Shown here: positions 34,016 through 42,800 of the stretch, piece after piece
Layout: each line of letters begins with the position of its first letter
Numbering within the stretch: the stretch's first letter is position 1
From: Flavobacteriales bacterium
Lineage (GTDB): Bacteria > Bacteroidota > Bacteroidia > Flavobacteriales_F > PHOS-HE28
Assembly: GCA_016715995.1 (NCBI GenBank)
Contig: JADJXF010000011.1
Location: forward strand, 1-64,000
DNA length: 64,000 nt
Direction: 5' to 3'
Notes under the pieces: model-generated
Told to the model about the DNA's origin: nothing
Databases searched by the model: none
The model's input: only the letters and a program-made list of their open reading frames with translations
Position numbers and translations under genes: made by a program

Positions 34016-35248
34016 TCATGCGAAGCGCTTCGTGAAGGACCCGTCGGCGTGAGATTCGGTCGAAGCCACCACTTCGTCGTCGCCCGCCATCACGCGGAAA
34101 GGTGCCTTGCCCAATCCCATGAAGGTGAATGCATGACCGCTCAGCTCCTGTTGACCGACCCGGTCGAAGGCGATCCCATCCGCCGAGAAGCGTATCACGC
34201 GCTGTGCGCGGTCGATCTGGATGTGATCGCGCAGGATGAGGTAGTCCAGCAACCGTGAGACGGAGGAGATCATAATCTCCGACCGTTGATACCGTCGATG
34301 GAGGTCGCGCAAGGCAGCCTCGGTATGCAGTGGGATGTGACGGGCATCGCCCATGGCCGCAGGCCTGCGCTTCCCCAAATGAGTGTAAATGATCATGGTG
34401 CCGCCCGTGGAAGCGAGGCGGTCCAGCGTCGCAGCGGCCAGCAATTCGCCAAGACCATGGATGTCGGCTTGCGGCGGATCTCCGAAACGAACGAAGCTGT
34501 ACAGTTGGTTCCCATCAGGGAAGCCCATCGCTCGATAGGCTCCGTTGCCCACGTACTGCTCACGAAATCCCTCGCCCAAGCCGAACGATGCTCCGAATCG
34601 GTGCAGCAGATAGCCCTTTGCCGCTTGCCATAGCGTCTTCGATCGAAGGAAATGCTGCCGCCAAAGGCTGATTGGTCGGTCTTGACCGATGATGGTGGTG
34701 AGCGCGCCATTCCATGCATAGCGTACGCCCGCCTGGTGGATCAGGTCGAGGGTGTAAAAGGGGTTGGGATAGTCGTGCCCAGAGAAATCACGGAAGAAGG
34801 GAATGCCTCCATACTGATGGCGGTGGAGCAGATTTCCGGGGAACATGCTGTGGTCCACCCATACCCGTGGAGCGAAGCCGCGTTCGCGCAGGATGGCCAG
34901 ATGCTCCTCGGCATCGGGCCGGTGGAATGCACGCGCCCCGGCGAAGATGAAATCGCCCCATGTATGGATCGTATCATGCGCGTGGGCATCGAGGATGTGC
35001 GGATGGCGGTGCAGGTCCACCTGGTCGGGAAGCTGCAGATTGTAGCTCCGGATGAATAGAGAGTCCGCAAGGGGTAGCCCGAGTTCCTTCCAGATCAGGT
35101 CATGCACCTGCTGCCAGTCGCCGATGCGGGTATTGTCCGGATCATTGCAGATGGTGAGCCACGCGCGGTAGGGGCCGGGATAGGATCGAATGGCCGGATC
35201 GCGGCGTTGCCGAGCTTGCCTTAGCGGAGCTGGTGTGGGTGGGAGCAT
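34016..35248 (-). CDS. Protein of unknown function with His-rich barrel-like sequence
   Basis: About 410 aa; start ATG at 35248 preferred over 35266. No family recognised with confidence. Features: RAWLTICNDPDNTRIGDWQQVHDLIW, repeated His/Asp motifs (HRHPHILDAHAHDTIHTWGDF, VWVDHSMFPGNLLHRHQYGG), FSGHDYPNPFYTLDLIHQAGVRYAWNG and a beta-rich tail. The spacing of D, H and W recalls polysaccharide deacetylase or other divalent-metal carbohydrate-active barrels, but the NodB signature is absent. It sits downstream of the conserved gene at 35315 and before the WD40 gene, probably in one operon. Confidence 0.5.
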   Translation of the reverse strand: MLPPTPAPLRQARQRRDPAIRSYPGPYRAWLTICNDPDNTRIGDWQQVHDLIWKELGLPLADSLFIRSYNLQLPDQVDLHRHPHILDAHAHDTIHTWGDFIFAGARAFHRPDAEEHLAILRERGFAPRVWVDHSMFPGNLLHRHQYGGIPFFRDFSGHDYPNPFYTLDLIHQAGVRYAWNGALTTIIGQDRPISLWRQHFLRSKTLWQAAKGYLLHRFGASFGLGEGFREQYVGNGAYRAMGFPDGNQLYSFVRFGDPPQADIHGLGELLAAATLDRLASTGGTMIIYTHLGKRRPAAMGDARHIPLHTEAALRDLHRRYQRSEIMISSVSRLLDYLILRDHIQIDRAQRVIRFSADGIAFDRVGQQELSGHAFTFMGLGKAPFRVMAGDDEVVASTESHADGSFTKRFA

Positions 35249-35314
35249 GGCGAAGGCCGCTGCCAAAGTAGGCGGTTGGCTGCTCCCATGCCCAAGAGCC
35301 GATGCAGGTGGCGC

Positions 35315-36760
35315 TCAGGCCTTGGCGCCTTCCTGCACCGGCGTGTATCCGAATAGCCGGTTGTCCTTGATCATGTTGTCCACGTAGGGGGGCACCATGC
35401 CTTCCCATCCCGGTGATCCTCCGCGGATCATATCCAGCACCTGCTTGCTGAAGATGTGGAGCACATTGGGGTCGAAGTTCTCGATGTTCACCAGGCGCTT
35501 ATTGAACAGCAGGTAGTCGTACAACGGGCGCATCCGAGGATGCACCGGCATGTTGGCCGTGGTCATGATCTCGGAGATCTTGTCCGGCCGGCTCGGATAC
35601 ACGTAGATCTTCAGGTCGCGGTGGAACAGGATGCCGAAGGCCTCCAGCACGCCCCCGTTCAAGTGGCGGTAATACTTCTCGTCGAACACCTCGATCAGGT
35701 TGTTCACGCCCATGATCAGGCCCATGCGCGCTTTGGTGTAGCGGCTGAAGTACTCCACGAGCTTGTAGTACTCCTGGTAGTTGCTGATGAGCACGGTCTG
35801 CCCGAGGGAGCAAAGGATGTCGGCCCGGTCGATGAAGTCCTTCTCGTCCACGTCGCCGGTATCGCTCTTGAGGTTGCTGAGCGTGATCTCGAAGAGCACC
35901 TGAAGATTCTGACGGTCCACGCGCTGTTCCTTGATGAACATGTTGTAGCCGTTCATGATCATGTCGATGTTCACCTTGGTCACCGGGCGGAAACTGCCAC
36001 GGATGGCCAGGATGTTCTTCTTGTAGAGCGTCTCGCTGGCCTGCAGGTTCTGGCCATCGGGACCGAAGAGAACGGCATCGGTGAACCCGCGCTTCACCAG
36101 CTGCAGGCTGAGCAGACGGTTGTCCACATGGCGGAACGCCGGGCCGTTCATCTGGATCATGTCGATCTCCACCACGTGCCGGCTCACGTTGTCGTAGAGC
36201 GAGTCCATCACCTGCCCAGGCTTGTCCCATTCGGTCAGTGAGCTGAAGAGCAGGTTCACGCCGAGCACGCCGATGCACTCCTGCTGAAGGCTGATATCCG
36301 GATCGTGCAGCCGGAAATGCACGATGATGTCGCTTGTCGGCTGGTCCGCAGCGGTCTGGAACCGCACTCCCATCCATCCGTGCCCGCTGTGGGGCCGCTC
36401 CAGGGTGCTGGTGGTGACGGTATTCGCGAAGGTGAAATAGCGCTTGGTGGGGTGCTCCTGGCGATCGAGCCGATCGATGATGAGCCCATACTCATGCCGG
36501 AGCATGTTCTTCAACCTACTCTCGCATACGAAGCGGTTGCCGGGCTCAGGGCCGTAAATGGCGTTGCTGAAGTCCTTGTCGTAGGCGCTCATCGCCTTCG
36601 CGATGGTCTGTGAAGCGCCGCCGGCGCGGAAGAAATGCCGCACGGTCTCCTGTCCTGCGCCAATCTCGGCGAAGGTGCCATACAGGTCCGGATTGAGGTT
36701 GATACGGCGCGCTTTCTGGGCGGGCGTCAACGGCACGTGCTTCGGATCCTGTGCGAGCAT
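35315..36760 (-). CDS. Conserved Bacteroidota protein of unknown function
   Basis: 481 aa cytoplasmic protein without signal peptide or TM. The N-terminus (YGTFAEIGAGQETVRHFF, AGGASQTIAKAMSAYDKDFSNAIYG) and the stretches QLVKRGFTDAVLFGPDG, YKKNILAIRGSFRPVTKVN, FIDRADILCSLGQTVLISN and VEYFSRYTKARMGLIMGVNNL are those of a family found across Bacteroidota. As I recall, databases often give it a TonB-receptor name, which the sequence does not support: there is no plug or barrel. No catalytic motif recognised. The ATG at 36760 is preceded by a perfect TACCTTTG. Confidence 0.8.
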   Translation of the reverse strand: MLAQDPKHVPLTPAQKARRINLNPDLYGTFAEIGAGQETVRHFFRAGGASQTIAKAMSAYDKDFSNAIYGPEPGNRFVCESRLKNMLRHEYGLIIDRLDRQEHPTKRYFTFANTVTTSTLERPHSGHGWMGVRFQTAADQPTSDIIVHFRLHDPDISLQQECIGVLGVNLLFSSLTEWDKPGQVMDSLYDNVSRHVVEIDMIQMNGPAFRHVDNRLLSLQLVKRGFTDAVLFGPDGQNLQASETLYKKNILAIRGSFRPVTKVNIDMIMNGYNMFIKEQRVDRQNLQVLFEITLSNLKSDTGDVDEKDFIDRADILCSLGQTVLISNYQEYYKLVEYFSRYTKARMGLIMGVNNLIEVFDEKYYRHLNGGVLEAFGILFHRDLKIYVYPSRPDKISEIMTTANMPVHPRMRPLYDYLLFNKRLVNIENFDPNVLHIFSKQVLDMIRGGSPGWEGMVPPYVDNMIKDNRLFGYTPVQEGAKA

Positions 36761-36775
36761 GGTCGGGATACGGTG

Positions 36776-36783
36776 CAAAGGTA
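36776..36783 (-). promoter_or_regulatory. -7 promoter element for the conserved unknown gene
   Basis: Perfect TACCTTTG on the minus strand, 15 nt before the ATG at 36760. Confidence 0.55.
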
Positions 36784-36870
36784 GACCCCAACCCCGCCCG
36801 GCGCATGGCACGGATCAGGAACCGGAGGCAACTCTGTCATGGCATCGGCGGCGATGCTTACACCTGCACC

Positions 36871-37128
36871 TTACCGTGGAGCCCAGCTAGGCACCTCGCC
36901 CGAGTTCTTTTCCTCGTCGTTCATGCGGTGGCTAAGCGCGCCGCTCGGGCAGTGGTCCACTTGCGCCTGGATGGCCTCGGTGCTGGCGCCTTCGGGTTTG
37001 ATCCACGGGCGTTGGCCCGGCTGGAATACGCTTCCCAAGCCCCGCCAGCATTTGGTGCTGTGGATGCAGAGTTCCTTCTTCCAGATGATGGTGACCTCAC
37101 CGTTGGTGTAGGTATGCTCCTTGCTCAT
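36871..37128 (-). CDS. Small (4Fe-4S) mono-cluster protein
   Basis: 85 aa of the divergent 4Fe-4S mono-cluster (Fer4_19) family: YTNGEVTIIWKKELCIHSTKCWRGL with Cys ligands, CPSGALSH near the end. Probable small electron carrier. Start overlaps the OsmC stop by ATGA, so the two are translated together; OsmC plus Fer4_19 is a recurring pair. Confidence 0.85.
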   Translation of the reverse strand: MSKEHTYTNGEVTIIWKKELCIHSTKCWRGLGSVFQPGQRPWIKPEGASTEAIQAQVDHCPSGALSHRMNDEEKNSGEVPSWAPR

Positions 37129-37538
37129 GGCGCCAGTTCTCGCGTGAGATGAATCGGGCTTTCCAGGGTACGGTGCACTGGGCAGGCCCCGGCAATCTGC
37201 AGGAGCCGCTCGCGCTGCTCCATGCTCAGCTCCTTCCCGAACGAGACTTCCAGATGGATCCGGCTTTCCACCACCCGGCCTTCCTGCGTGCGGTCAAGCG
37301 TGGCATGCACCGTGATGTCGCCCGTGTCCCAGTCTTTCCGTTGTGCGTACATGCGGAGCGTGATGGCCGTGCAGCTGGCGAGCGCGCCCAACAGGTGCTC
37401 ATGCGGTCGCAGTCCCATGTCCGCGCCGCCATGGTCATCAGGTTCATCGGCAATGGCCGTGATGCCGCGCGAGGTGATCTCCGTCCGGTACGGTGCGCCG
37501 CTCAGAACAGCGGTGACGCTGCGTTGGCTCTTCTCCAT
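37125..37538 (-). CDS. OsmC-family protein
   Basis: 137 aa. OsmC/Ohr fold: HEHLLGALASCTAITLRMYA contains the first redox Cys; the second is in ACPVHRTLESPIHL. Members reduce organic or fatty-acid peroxides with a lipoyl or thiol partner. Start at 37538 chosen because GACCTTCG lies 4 nt upstream; 37562 and 37571 are also in frame. Coupled to the ferredoxin-like gene by ATGA. Confidence 0.88.
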   Translation of the reverse strand: MEKSQRSVTAVLSGAPYRTEITSRGITAIADEPDDHGGADMGLRPHEHLLGALASCTAITLRMYAQRKDWDTGDITVHATLDRTQEGRVVESRIHLEVSFGKELSMEQRERLLQIAGACPVHRTLESPIHLTRELAP

Positions 37539-37542
37539 GACA

Positions 37543-37550
37543 CGAAGGTC
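37543..37550 (-). promoter_or_regulatory. -7 promoter element for osmC
   Basis: GACCTTCG on the minus strand, 4 nt before the ATG at 37538; same G-variant as before HMG-CoA lyase. Confidence 0.4.
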
Positions 37551-37564
37551 GCTGTTCGCCATCC

Positions 37565-37648
37565 CCTTCAACCTTCAGCCTTCATCGTTTTGCAGACTGC
37601 CTTTCACCTTCCACCCTTTGCCTTCCGCCTTTGTCCTTCTGCCTTCAC
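37565..37648. repeat. Degenerate CCTTYNN heptanucleotide repeat
   Basis: Two in-phase blocks: three units at 37565-37585 and seven consecutive units at 37600-37648, consensus CCTTYNN (one CCCTTTG). Each unit keeps the CCTT core while the last positions vary. It fills the gap between the DUF58 gene and osmC. Confidence 0.7.
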
Positions 37649-37654
37649 CTCGCC

Positions 37655-38989
37655 CTAAAGCTGCCCACGAGCCTTAATCTCGAGGTACTTGTTGATCACA
37701 TTGACGGTGAGGTCCTGCGGACGGCAGAGGATGGAGGGGAGGCCGTGGCGCTCCAACTCGCGGGCGATGAGCCGTTTCTCATGCACCATTTTCCCGGTGA
37801 TGGTATGCACATACACTTCCTCGGTGTTCGCAGGCACGGCGCGCAGGTCGGCATCGAGCTCCGTGTTGAGGAAGAAGATGGGCACCACCAGGTGCTGCCG
37901 CGACAGGCGCTGCAGATAGGGCAGCTGGCGCTGCATGGCCTGTACGCTCTCGTAGTTGGTGAAGACCAGCAGCAGGCTGCGCTGATGCAATTCGCGCCGC
38001 ACCGTCATGTACAGCGCCTCGAAATCCGTCTCCTTGTGGTCAGTCCCTTGGGCGTAAAGGGTCTGGAGGATCTCCTGCATGTGGCCGCGCTGGCGGCTGG
38101 CCTTCACCACATCGTGCGGCTTGTTGCTGAAGGTGATTAGGCCCGCGCGGTCCTCCTTCCGCATGGCGATGCTGCTGATGACCAACGCGGCATTGATCGC
38201 GTAATCGAGGAGGCTGAGTCCCTCGAACGGCATCTTCATGACGCGTCCGGTGTCGATCAGCGAGAACACCTGCTGCGCCTTCTCATCCTGGAACTGGTTC
38301 ACCATGAGCCGCCCCCGGCGCGCTGTGGCCTTCCAGTTCACCGTGCGCCTGTCGTCGCCGGGCACGTATTCCTTGATGCGCTCGAATTCGCTCTGGTGCG
38401 CCACGCGGCGGATGCGTTTCACGCCAGCGAGCGTGAGGCGGTTGCTGATGGCGAGCAGCTCGTACTTGCGGAGCTGCAGGTAGCTCGGGTACACCGCCAC
38501 TTCCTTGTCGGCGTCGAGGCGGAAGCGGCGCTCCACCAGGCCGAGCGGGCTGCTCACCAGCACGTTGATCGCGCCGTAACGGTACACGCCCCGGGCCACC
38601 GGACGAACCTGGTAATCGAAATCGCGCTGGCCCCACGCGGATATGCCACCTTGGAACACGAGGTCGCGCTTCTGGAACTGCACCGGCAGCTCATCGAGCA
38701 CGCGCACCCGCATGTCGGTTCCATAGAGGCTCTCCAACTGGATCGTCACCGGATTCTGATCGCCATTGCTCCAGCGGTCCAGCGTGCGGCGCGCGGCCAC
38801 CATGCCGGTCCTGCGCCCGTAGAGCAGATAGACTTCGGCGACGATGGCGAGGACGAAGAGCAGCAAGGCCAATTGCGCGAAGACGAAGAGCGGCGCCCAC
38901 ACCCACGCGAGCACGAACAGCACCACCAGCGCCCACCCGATGTGGAAGGCGCGGCGCGTGAGGAAGACCGTGCGCAGCCCGCGGAGCAT
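37655..38989 (-). CDS. DUF58 domain protein
   Basis: 444 aa. Two N-terminal TM helices (ALVVLFVLAWVWAPLFVFAQLALLLFVLAIVAEVYLLY), then a DUF58/VWA-like domain containing YVPGDDRRTVNWKATARRGRLMV and VFSLIDTGRVM. Partner of MoxR ATPase in the MoxR-DUF58 system, thought to assist assembly or metal insertion of extracytoplasmic proteins. Last gene of the cluster, one base after the MoxR stop. Confidence 0.92.
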   Translation of the reverse strand: MLRGLRTVFLTRRAFHIGWALVVLFVLAWVWAPLFVFAQLALLLFVLAIVAEVYLLYGRRTGMVAARRTLDRWSNGDQNPVTIQLESLYGTDMRVRVLDELPVQFQKRDLVFQGGISAWGQRDFDYQVRPVARGVYRYGAINVLVSSPLGLVERRFRLDADKEVAVYPSYLQLRKYELLAISNRLTLAGVKRIRRVAHQSEFERIKEYVPGDDRRTVNWKATARRGRLMVNQFQDEKAQQVFSLIDTGRVMKMPFEGLSLLDYAINAALVISSIAMRKEDRAGLITFSNKPHDVVKASRQRGHMQEILQTLYAQGTDHKETDFEALYMTVRRELHQRSLLLVFTNYESVQAMQRQLPYLQRLSRQHLVVPIFFLNTELDADLRAVPANTEEVYVHTITGKMVHEKRLIARELERHGLPSILCRPQDLTVNVINKYLEIKARGQL

Positions 38990-38990
38990 G

Positions 38991-40013
38991 TCAGCGCGGC
39001 ACTTCGATCTGCCTCACCAGCAGCTGGATCACCTGATCGGGCGTGAGGCCCTCCATCTCGCGTTCCGGCGTGAGCTGCACGCGGTGGCGCAGCACATGGG
39101 GCGCGATGGCCTGCACATCCTCCGGCGTCACGAAATCGCGGCCCATGAGCGCGGCGTTCGCGCGGGCGCCGGTGAGGATGGCCAACGACGCGCGCGGCGA
39201 GGCGCCCAGCATGAGCGCGCCATCGTGCCGGGTGCGGTCCACGATGGCGGCGATGTAGCGGATCAGCTTCTCCTCGCAGCGCACCTGCCGCACCAGCCAG
39301 CGCGCGCGCTCGAGCTCCTCAGGACCGATCACGGGCTGGATGGCATCCACGCTGAGCAGTTCGCGCCCGAGCTGCGCACGCGTGAGGATCGCCACCTCCT
39401 CATCGAGTGAGGGATAGTCCACGTTGAGCTTGAAGAAGAAGCGGTCCAGTTGCGCCTCGGGCAACCGGTAGGTGCCCTCCTGTTCGATAGGGTTCTGCGT
39501 GGCCACGATCATGAAGGGCGGCGCGAGCGGATAGGTGCGGCCGTCCACGGTCACCTGCCGTTCCTCCATGGCCTCGAAGAGAGCGCTCTGCGTTTTGGCG
39601 GGGGCGCGATTGATCTCATCGATAAGGACGATGTTGCTGAAGATGGGCCCGGCGCGGAACTCGAACGCCGTGGTGCGCGGATCGAACACGCTGGTGCCGA
39701 TGAGGTCGCTGGGCATCAGGTCCGGGGTGAATTGCACGCGCGAGAAGCCCGTGCGCACGCAACGCGCCAGCAGCTTCGCCGTGAGGGTCTTGGCGAGCCC
39801 CGGCGCGCCCTCGATGAGCACATGCCCATCGCTGAGCAGCGCCACCAGCAGCATGTCGATGGTGCTTTCCTGGCCCACGATCACCTTGCGCACCTCGGCG
39901 CGCAAGCGTTCGACGGCGAGTTGCAGCTCCGTGAGCGGCACGGATGTGTGGAACCCGGTCTCCGCAGGCGGATCGCTTGGCACGGGGGCATATGGGGTTT
40001 GGTCCTCGGTCAT
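38991..40013 (-). CDS. MoxR-family AAA+ ATPase
   Basis: 340 aa. Walker A GAPGLAKT, Walker B IVLIDEINRAP, sensor 1 IVATQNPIEQEGTYRLPEAQLDRF, Arg finger region and sensor 2 SPRASLAIL. Cytoplasmic chaperone-like ATPase acting with DUF58 and VWA partners. The ATG at 40013 follows the upstream stop by 2 nt; the GTG at 40019 overlaps it. Confidence 0.95.
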   Translation of the reverse strand: MTEDQTPYAPVPSDPPAETGFHTSVPLTELQLAVERLRAEVRKVIVGQESTIDMLLVALLSDGHVLIEGAPGLAKTLTAKLLARCVRTGFSRVQFTPDLMPSDLIGTSVFDPRTTAFEFRAGPIFSNIVLIDEINRAPAKTQSALFEAMEERQVTVDGRTYPLAPPFMIVATQNPIEQEGTYRLPEAQLDRFFFKLNVDYPSLDEEVAILTRAQLGRELLSVDAIQPVIGPEELERARWLVRQVRCEEKLIRYIAAIVDRTRHDGALMLGASPRASLAILTGARANAALMGRDFVTPEDVQAIAPHVLRHRVQLTPEREMEGLTPDQVIQLLVRQIEVPR

Positions 40014-40015
40014 GA

Positions 40016-41206
40016 TCACGGGATGTGTTTTCGGAAATCGTGAAGCTCGTTGCTAAGGTCGACCAGGTCCTTTTCGGAGAGCCGGGAAGCGCTCTCGCGG
40101 CGTGCGACTGCGGCGAGTCGCGACTGGATGTCATCCTTCTGAAGTCCGGTCTTTGCGGCCAGGTGGCTGGTGGTCGGCTCATCGTAGGCGAAGGTGCGCA
40201 GGTAGGTGCGGGCACGGACCTCCTCCTTGAAGTGCATGATCATCTTGCGCGCCAGGTCGGCGTGGTCGGCCTTGTGCCAGTAGAGGCGGCCGATGGTGCG
40301 CGCGAGGTCCTGGCTGGCATTGCGCGGCGGCGCCACCACCGGTATGGCGCGCTGCTGGCGGCGCACGTACACCAGCACGAAGAGCAGCAGCAGGGCCTGC
40401 GCCAGGAACCAGGCCCAGCGCAACGCGCGCTCCTTCAGCACGAAACGCATGAAGGTGGGGCTCTCCTGCCGACCGACCTTGTAATACTCATCCCATATTA
40501 CAGGACGGTGAGGCAGGACGCTCAAAGCTGCGGCAGCGAAGGTGGCATTGCGGTCCTTCACCAGGTTGTAGTTGCTCAGGGCGCGCGGCGCAGTGCATAG
40601 CACGATCCGGCCCAGGCCATACGCCATCTGCACCAACACAGGTCGCGATGCGCCATCCACAGCGAGCACGCGCGTACGACTGGTGTCGTACGAGGTGAAG
40701 TGCGCGCCGGGAAAACCACGCGTGAAGCGGAAGACACCAGGTAGCAGGCGTTGCTCGCCAACGAAGCGGATGTCCGAGATCGATTCGTTGTCCCAATGGG
40801 CGATGCTTGTTTGAAGCTTCAATGTGTCGGCCCATGCACCTGTGAAATGCTCTGCAGCGATCAGCGCATGATCGCCCTGCTCCACCATGCGCAGCAGGTA
40901 CTCGGTGCCCAGCGTGCCCAATCCGAAGCCGGTGTTGATGTAGATGTGGTTTACCGGACGTTCCGCGACTTCATCGTCCCAGGCGCGGTCGGCACCGGTC
41001 ACTTCCACGGGATCATGCACGGCACGCACCTCGGGGAATAGGTCGCTGAGGCGCTCATACACGAGCCTTCCTCCGTATGGCTTCATATGGTAGCGCGAGA
41101 AGGACGGCGACCAGTCCGTAGGCTGCGGAGCCGTGGCCTCAAGCAGCGCGAAGCCGATGATCAGCACGGCCAGCACGGCCACCATCCATTTCTCGAATCG
41201 GCTCAT
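40016..41206 (-). CDS. DUF4350 membrane protein
   Basis: 396 aa. N-terminal TM (WMVAVLAVLIIGFALL), an extracytoplasmic DUF4350 domain (SFSRYHMKPYGGRLVYERLSDLFPEV) and a second TM near residue 280 (WFLAQALLLLFVLVYVRR) followed by a cytoplasmic helical tail. Member of the MoxR cluster in Bacteroidota; function unknown. Start overlaps the DUF4129 stop by ATGA. Confidence 0.88.
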   Translation of the reverse strand: MSRFEKWMVAVLAVLIIGFALLEATAPQPTDWSPSFSRYHMKPYGGRLVYERLSDLFPEVRAVHDPVEVTGADRAWDDEVAERPVNHIYINTGFGLGTLGTEYLLRMVEQGDHALIAAEHFTGAWADTLKLQTSIAHWDNESISDIRFVGEQRLLPGVFRFTRGFPGAHFTSYDTSRTRVLAVDGASRPVLVQMAYGLGRIVLCTAPRALSNYNLVKDRNATFAAAALSVLPHRPVIWDEYYKVGRQESPTFMRFVLKERALRWAWFLAQALLLLFVLVYVRRQQRAIPVVAPPRNASQDLARTIGRLYWHKADHADLARKMIMHFKEEVRARTYLRTFAYDEPTTSHLAAKTGLQKDDIQSRLAAVARRESASRLSEKDLVDLSNELHDFRKHIP

Positions 41207-41907
41207 CGCGCGGGGGCCTGCTCGAACTGGATGAAGGGCCGTCGGATGGAATCGTAGCGCTCGCGGTCCACCTCGGCATGGCCGTACCACACCCATTGGA
41301 AGATCAGCGCCACATGGGCGAATCGTGCGCGCAGGGCGGGATCCGCGATCTGCGCCATGTAGTCGCGGTCAGTGCGCTCGGGGCTCCAGCGAAGCACGCC
41401 CTGGTCCACCAATTGGCGAAGCACGAGCAGGTAGTGGAGTCGTATGGCACGACGCAGGTCTCCAGCCTGTTCCGCCTCACGTATCGCCATGGGCAGGTCC
41501 ATCTCGCGGATGTCCTCCTCGCTAATGCTCACCTGAGCCGCAGAGCGCGGGGCGCCATGGAATACGCCGCGCAAGCCATGACGGCTCAAGATGATGATCA
41601 CCACCACGATCATCACCGCAGTGATGATGTAGAATAGGTTGTCCATCACGAAGGCGGTCACCCGGTTCCCCAGCATCTTCTCCAGCCACCACCAGAACCA
41701 TTCCTTGAAACGGTCCCAAAGCGAAGGCTCACGGCGCAGGTCACGGTCGTAGTCCAGGTCCGGGTCGGCCTGGTATGCGGCGATGCGCTCGGCATCGAAG
41801 GCGCGTGGTTCAATGGTCTCGGTCGGCGGGGTTGCCACGCTGTCCTGCGCATCGGCCCAGTTGCTCGCGCTGAGCACGAGGCCGACCATCAGCAGCAGCC
41901 TCCGCAT
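41203..41907 (-). CDS. DUF4129 membrane protein
   Basis: 234 aa. Signal-like N-terminus (MRRLLLMVGLVLSASNWADA), one TM (LFYIITAVMIVVVIIIL) and a C-terminal DUF4129 domain (ISEEDIREMDLPMAIREAEQAGDLRRAIRLHYLLVLRQL, ALIFQWVWYGHAEV). ATG at 41907 set by 5-nt spacing from the upstream stop. Cluster partner of MoxR. Confidence 0.88.
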   Translation of the reverse strand: MRRLLLMVGLVLSASNWADAQDSVATPPTETIEPRAFDAERIAAYQADPDLDYDRDLRREPSLWDRFKEWFWWWLEKMLGNRVTAFVMDNLFYIITAVMIVVVIIILSRHGLRGVFHGAPRSAAQVSISEEDIREMDLPMAIREAEQAGDLRRAIRLHYLLVLRQLVDQGVLRWSPERTDRDYMAQIADPALRARFAHVALIFQWVWYGHAEVDRERYDSIRRPFIQFEQAPAR

Positions 41908-41912
41908 CACCC

Positions 41913-42800
41913 TCACGCCCGATCGAATCCGGCGATCTTCTCCTGCAGGCCGTGGCCTTCCGTCTCTTCCACACGGCTGAAGTACTTCATTGCCATGCAC
42001 ACAGCGACAATGGGATAGGTGAGCATCTGCACGCACCATTGCACAGCCGTTGCCACGCCGTTGTATGCGGTCCACCACGAAGGCAGGGAGGCCTCCCCGC
42101 CGTTCAGGCCATCCAGCCCAGTGTTGATGCCGATGACGATGCCGACGATGGTGAAGGGCAGCTGCACGATGCCATTAATGACGGCATTGATGACGGTGAC
42201 GACGATGACCAATCCGAGGGTGGGCCAGAAATCGCCGCTCACCAGCTGATTGGAACGACCCAGCGCCCCTGCGCCGCCGGTGCGCTCGATGGCATGTGCG
42301 GCCAACGCGAGGGATAGCACGGTCCAAGCGTAGAAGCCAGGTAGGATGCAGAGCAGGAAGCCAAGGGCGAAGAGCAAGCCAGAGAGTATGGAAGCGCCCA
42401 AGTAAGGACCGATCTGCGAGGCCCCGCGCTTGGCCAGCTCGCCAGTGGTGAGTCCGTGATGCTCGCCGAGGTGGTAGGCACGGATGTACTCATGGCTCAT
42501 GCTCACCACGAAGAGCCAGCCGACGATGAGCACGAGGATGCCGGGAATCATCAAGGCGAAGCTTGAGGTCATCAGGGATAAGACTTCGCTGGCATCATCA
42601 CCACCGGAGAACTGGAGCCCCTGCAATTGGGCGATGGTGCCCCCTGCGAGGAAGCCGCCCACCACCGTGGCGGGCAAGCCGACGACCAGGATTGCCCGGA
42701 ACAGCGGTCCGCCGTGCCTGCGGAGGAATTGGAAGGTGGTGGAGATGAGCTGGCCGAAGTCACGCACCTGGCGCAACACGATGGGTTCTGCGTTCTGCAT
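41913..42800 (-). CDS. Polytopic membrane protein of the MoxR cluster
   Basis: 295 aa with about six TM helices; Gly- and Ala-rich. Has a glycerophosphoryl-diester-phosphodiesterase-membrane-like or DUF975-like feel (GLTTGELAKRGASQIGPYLGASILSG, SNQLVSGDFWPTLGLVIVVTVINAVI). Its first 41 nt overlap the end of the SpoIIM gene, so the two are probably translationally coupled. Function unknown. Confidence 0.75.
   Translation of the reverse strand: MQNAEPIVLRQVRDFGQLISTTFQFLRRHGGPLFRAILVVGLPATVVGGFLAGGTIAQLQGLQFSGGDDASEVLSLMTSSFALMIPGILVLIVGWLFVVSMSHEYIRAYHLGEHHGLTTGELAKRGASQIGPYLGASILSGLLFALGFLLCILPGFYAWTVLSLALAAHAIERTGGAGALGRSNQLVSGDFWPTLGLVIVVTVINAVINGIVQLPFTIVGIVIGINTGLDGLNGGEASLPSWWTAYNGVATAVQWCVQMLTYPIVAVCMAMKYFSRVEETEGHGLQEKIAGFDRA

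Noticed and set aside
37565..37648. CRISPR-like array
   Set aside because: Unit is 7 nt with no spacers and no cas genes nearby.
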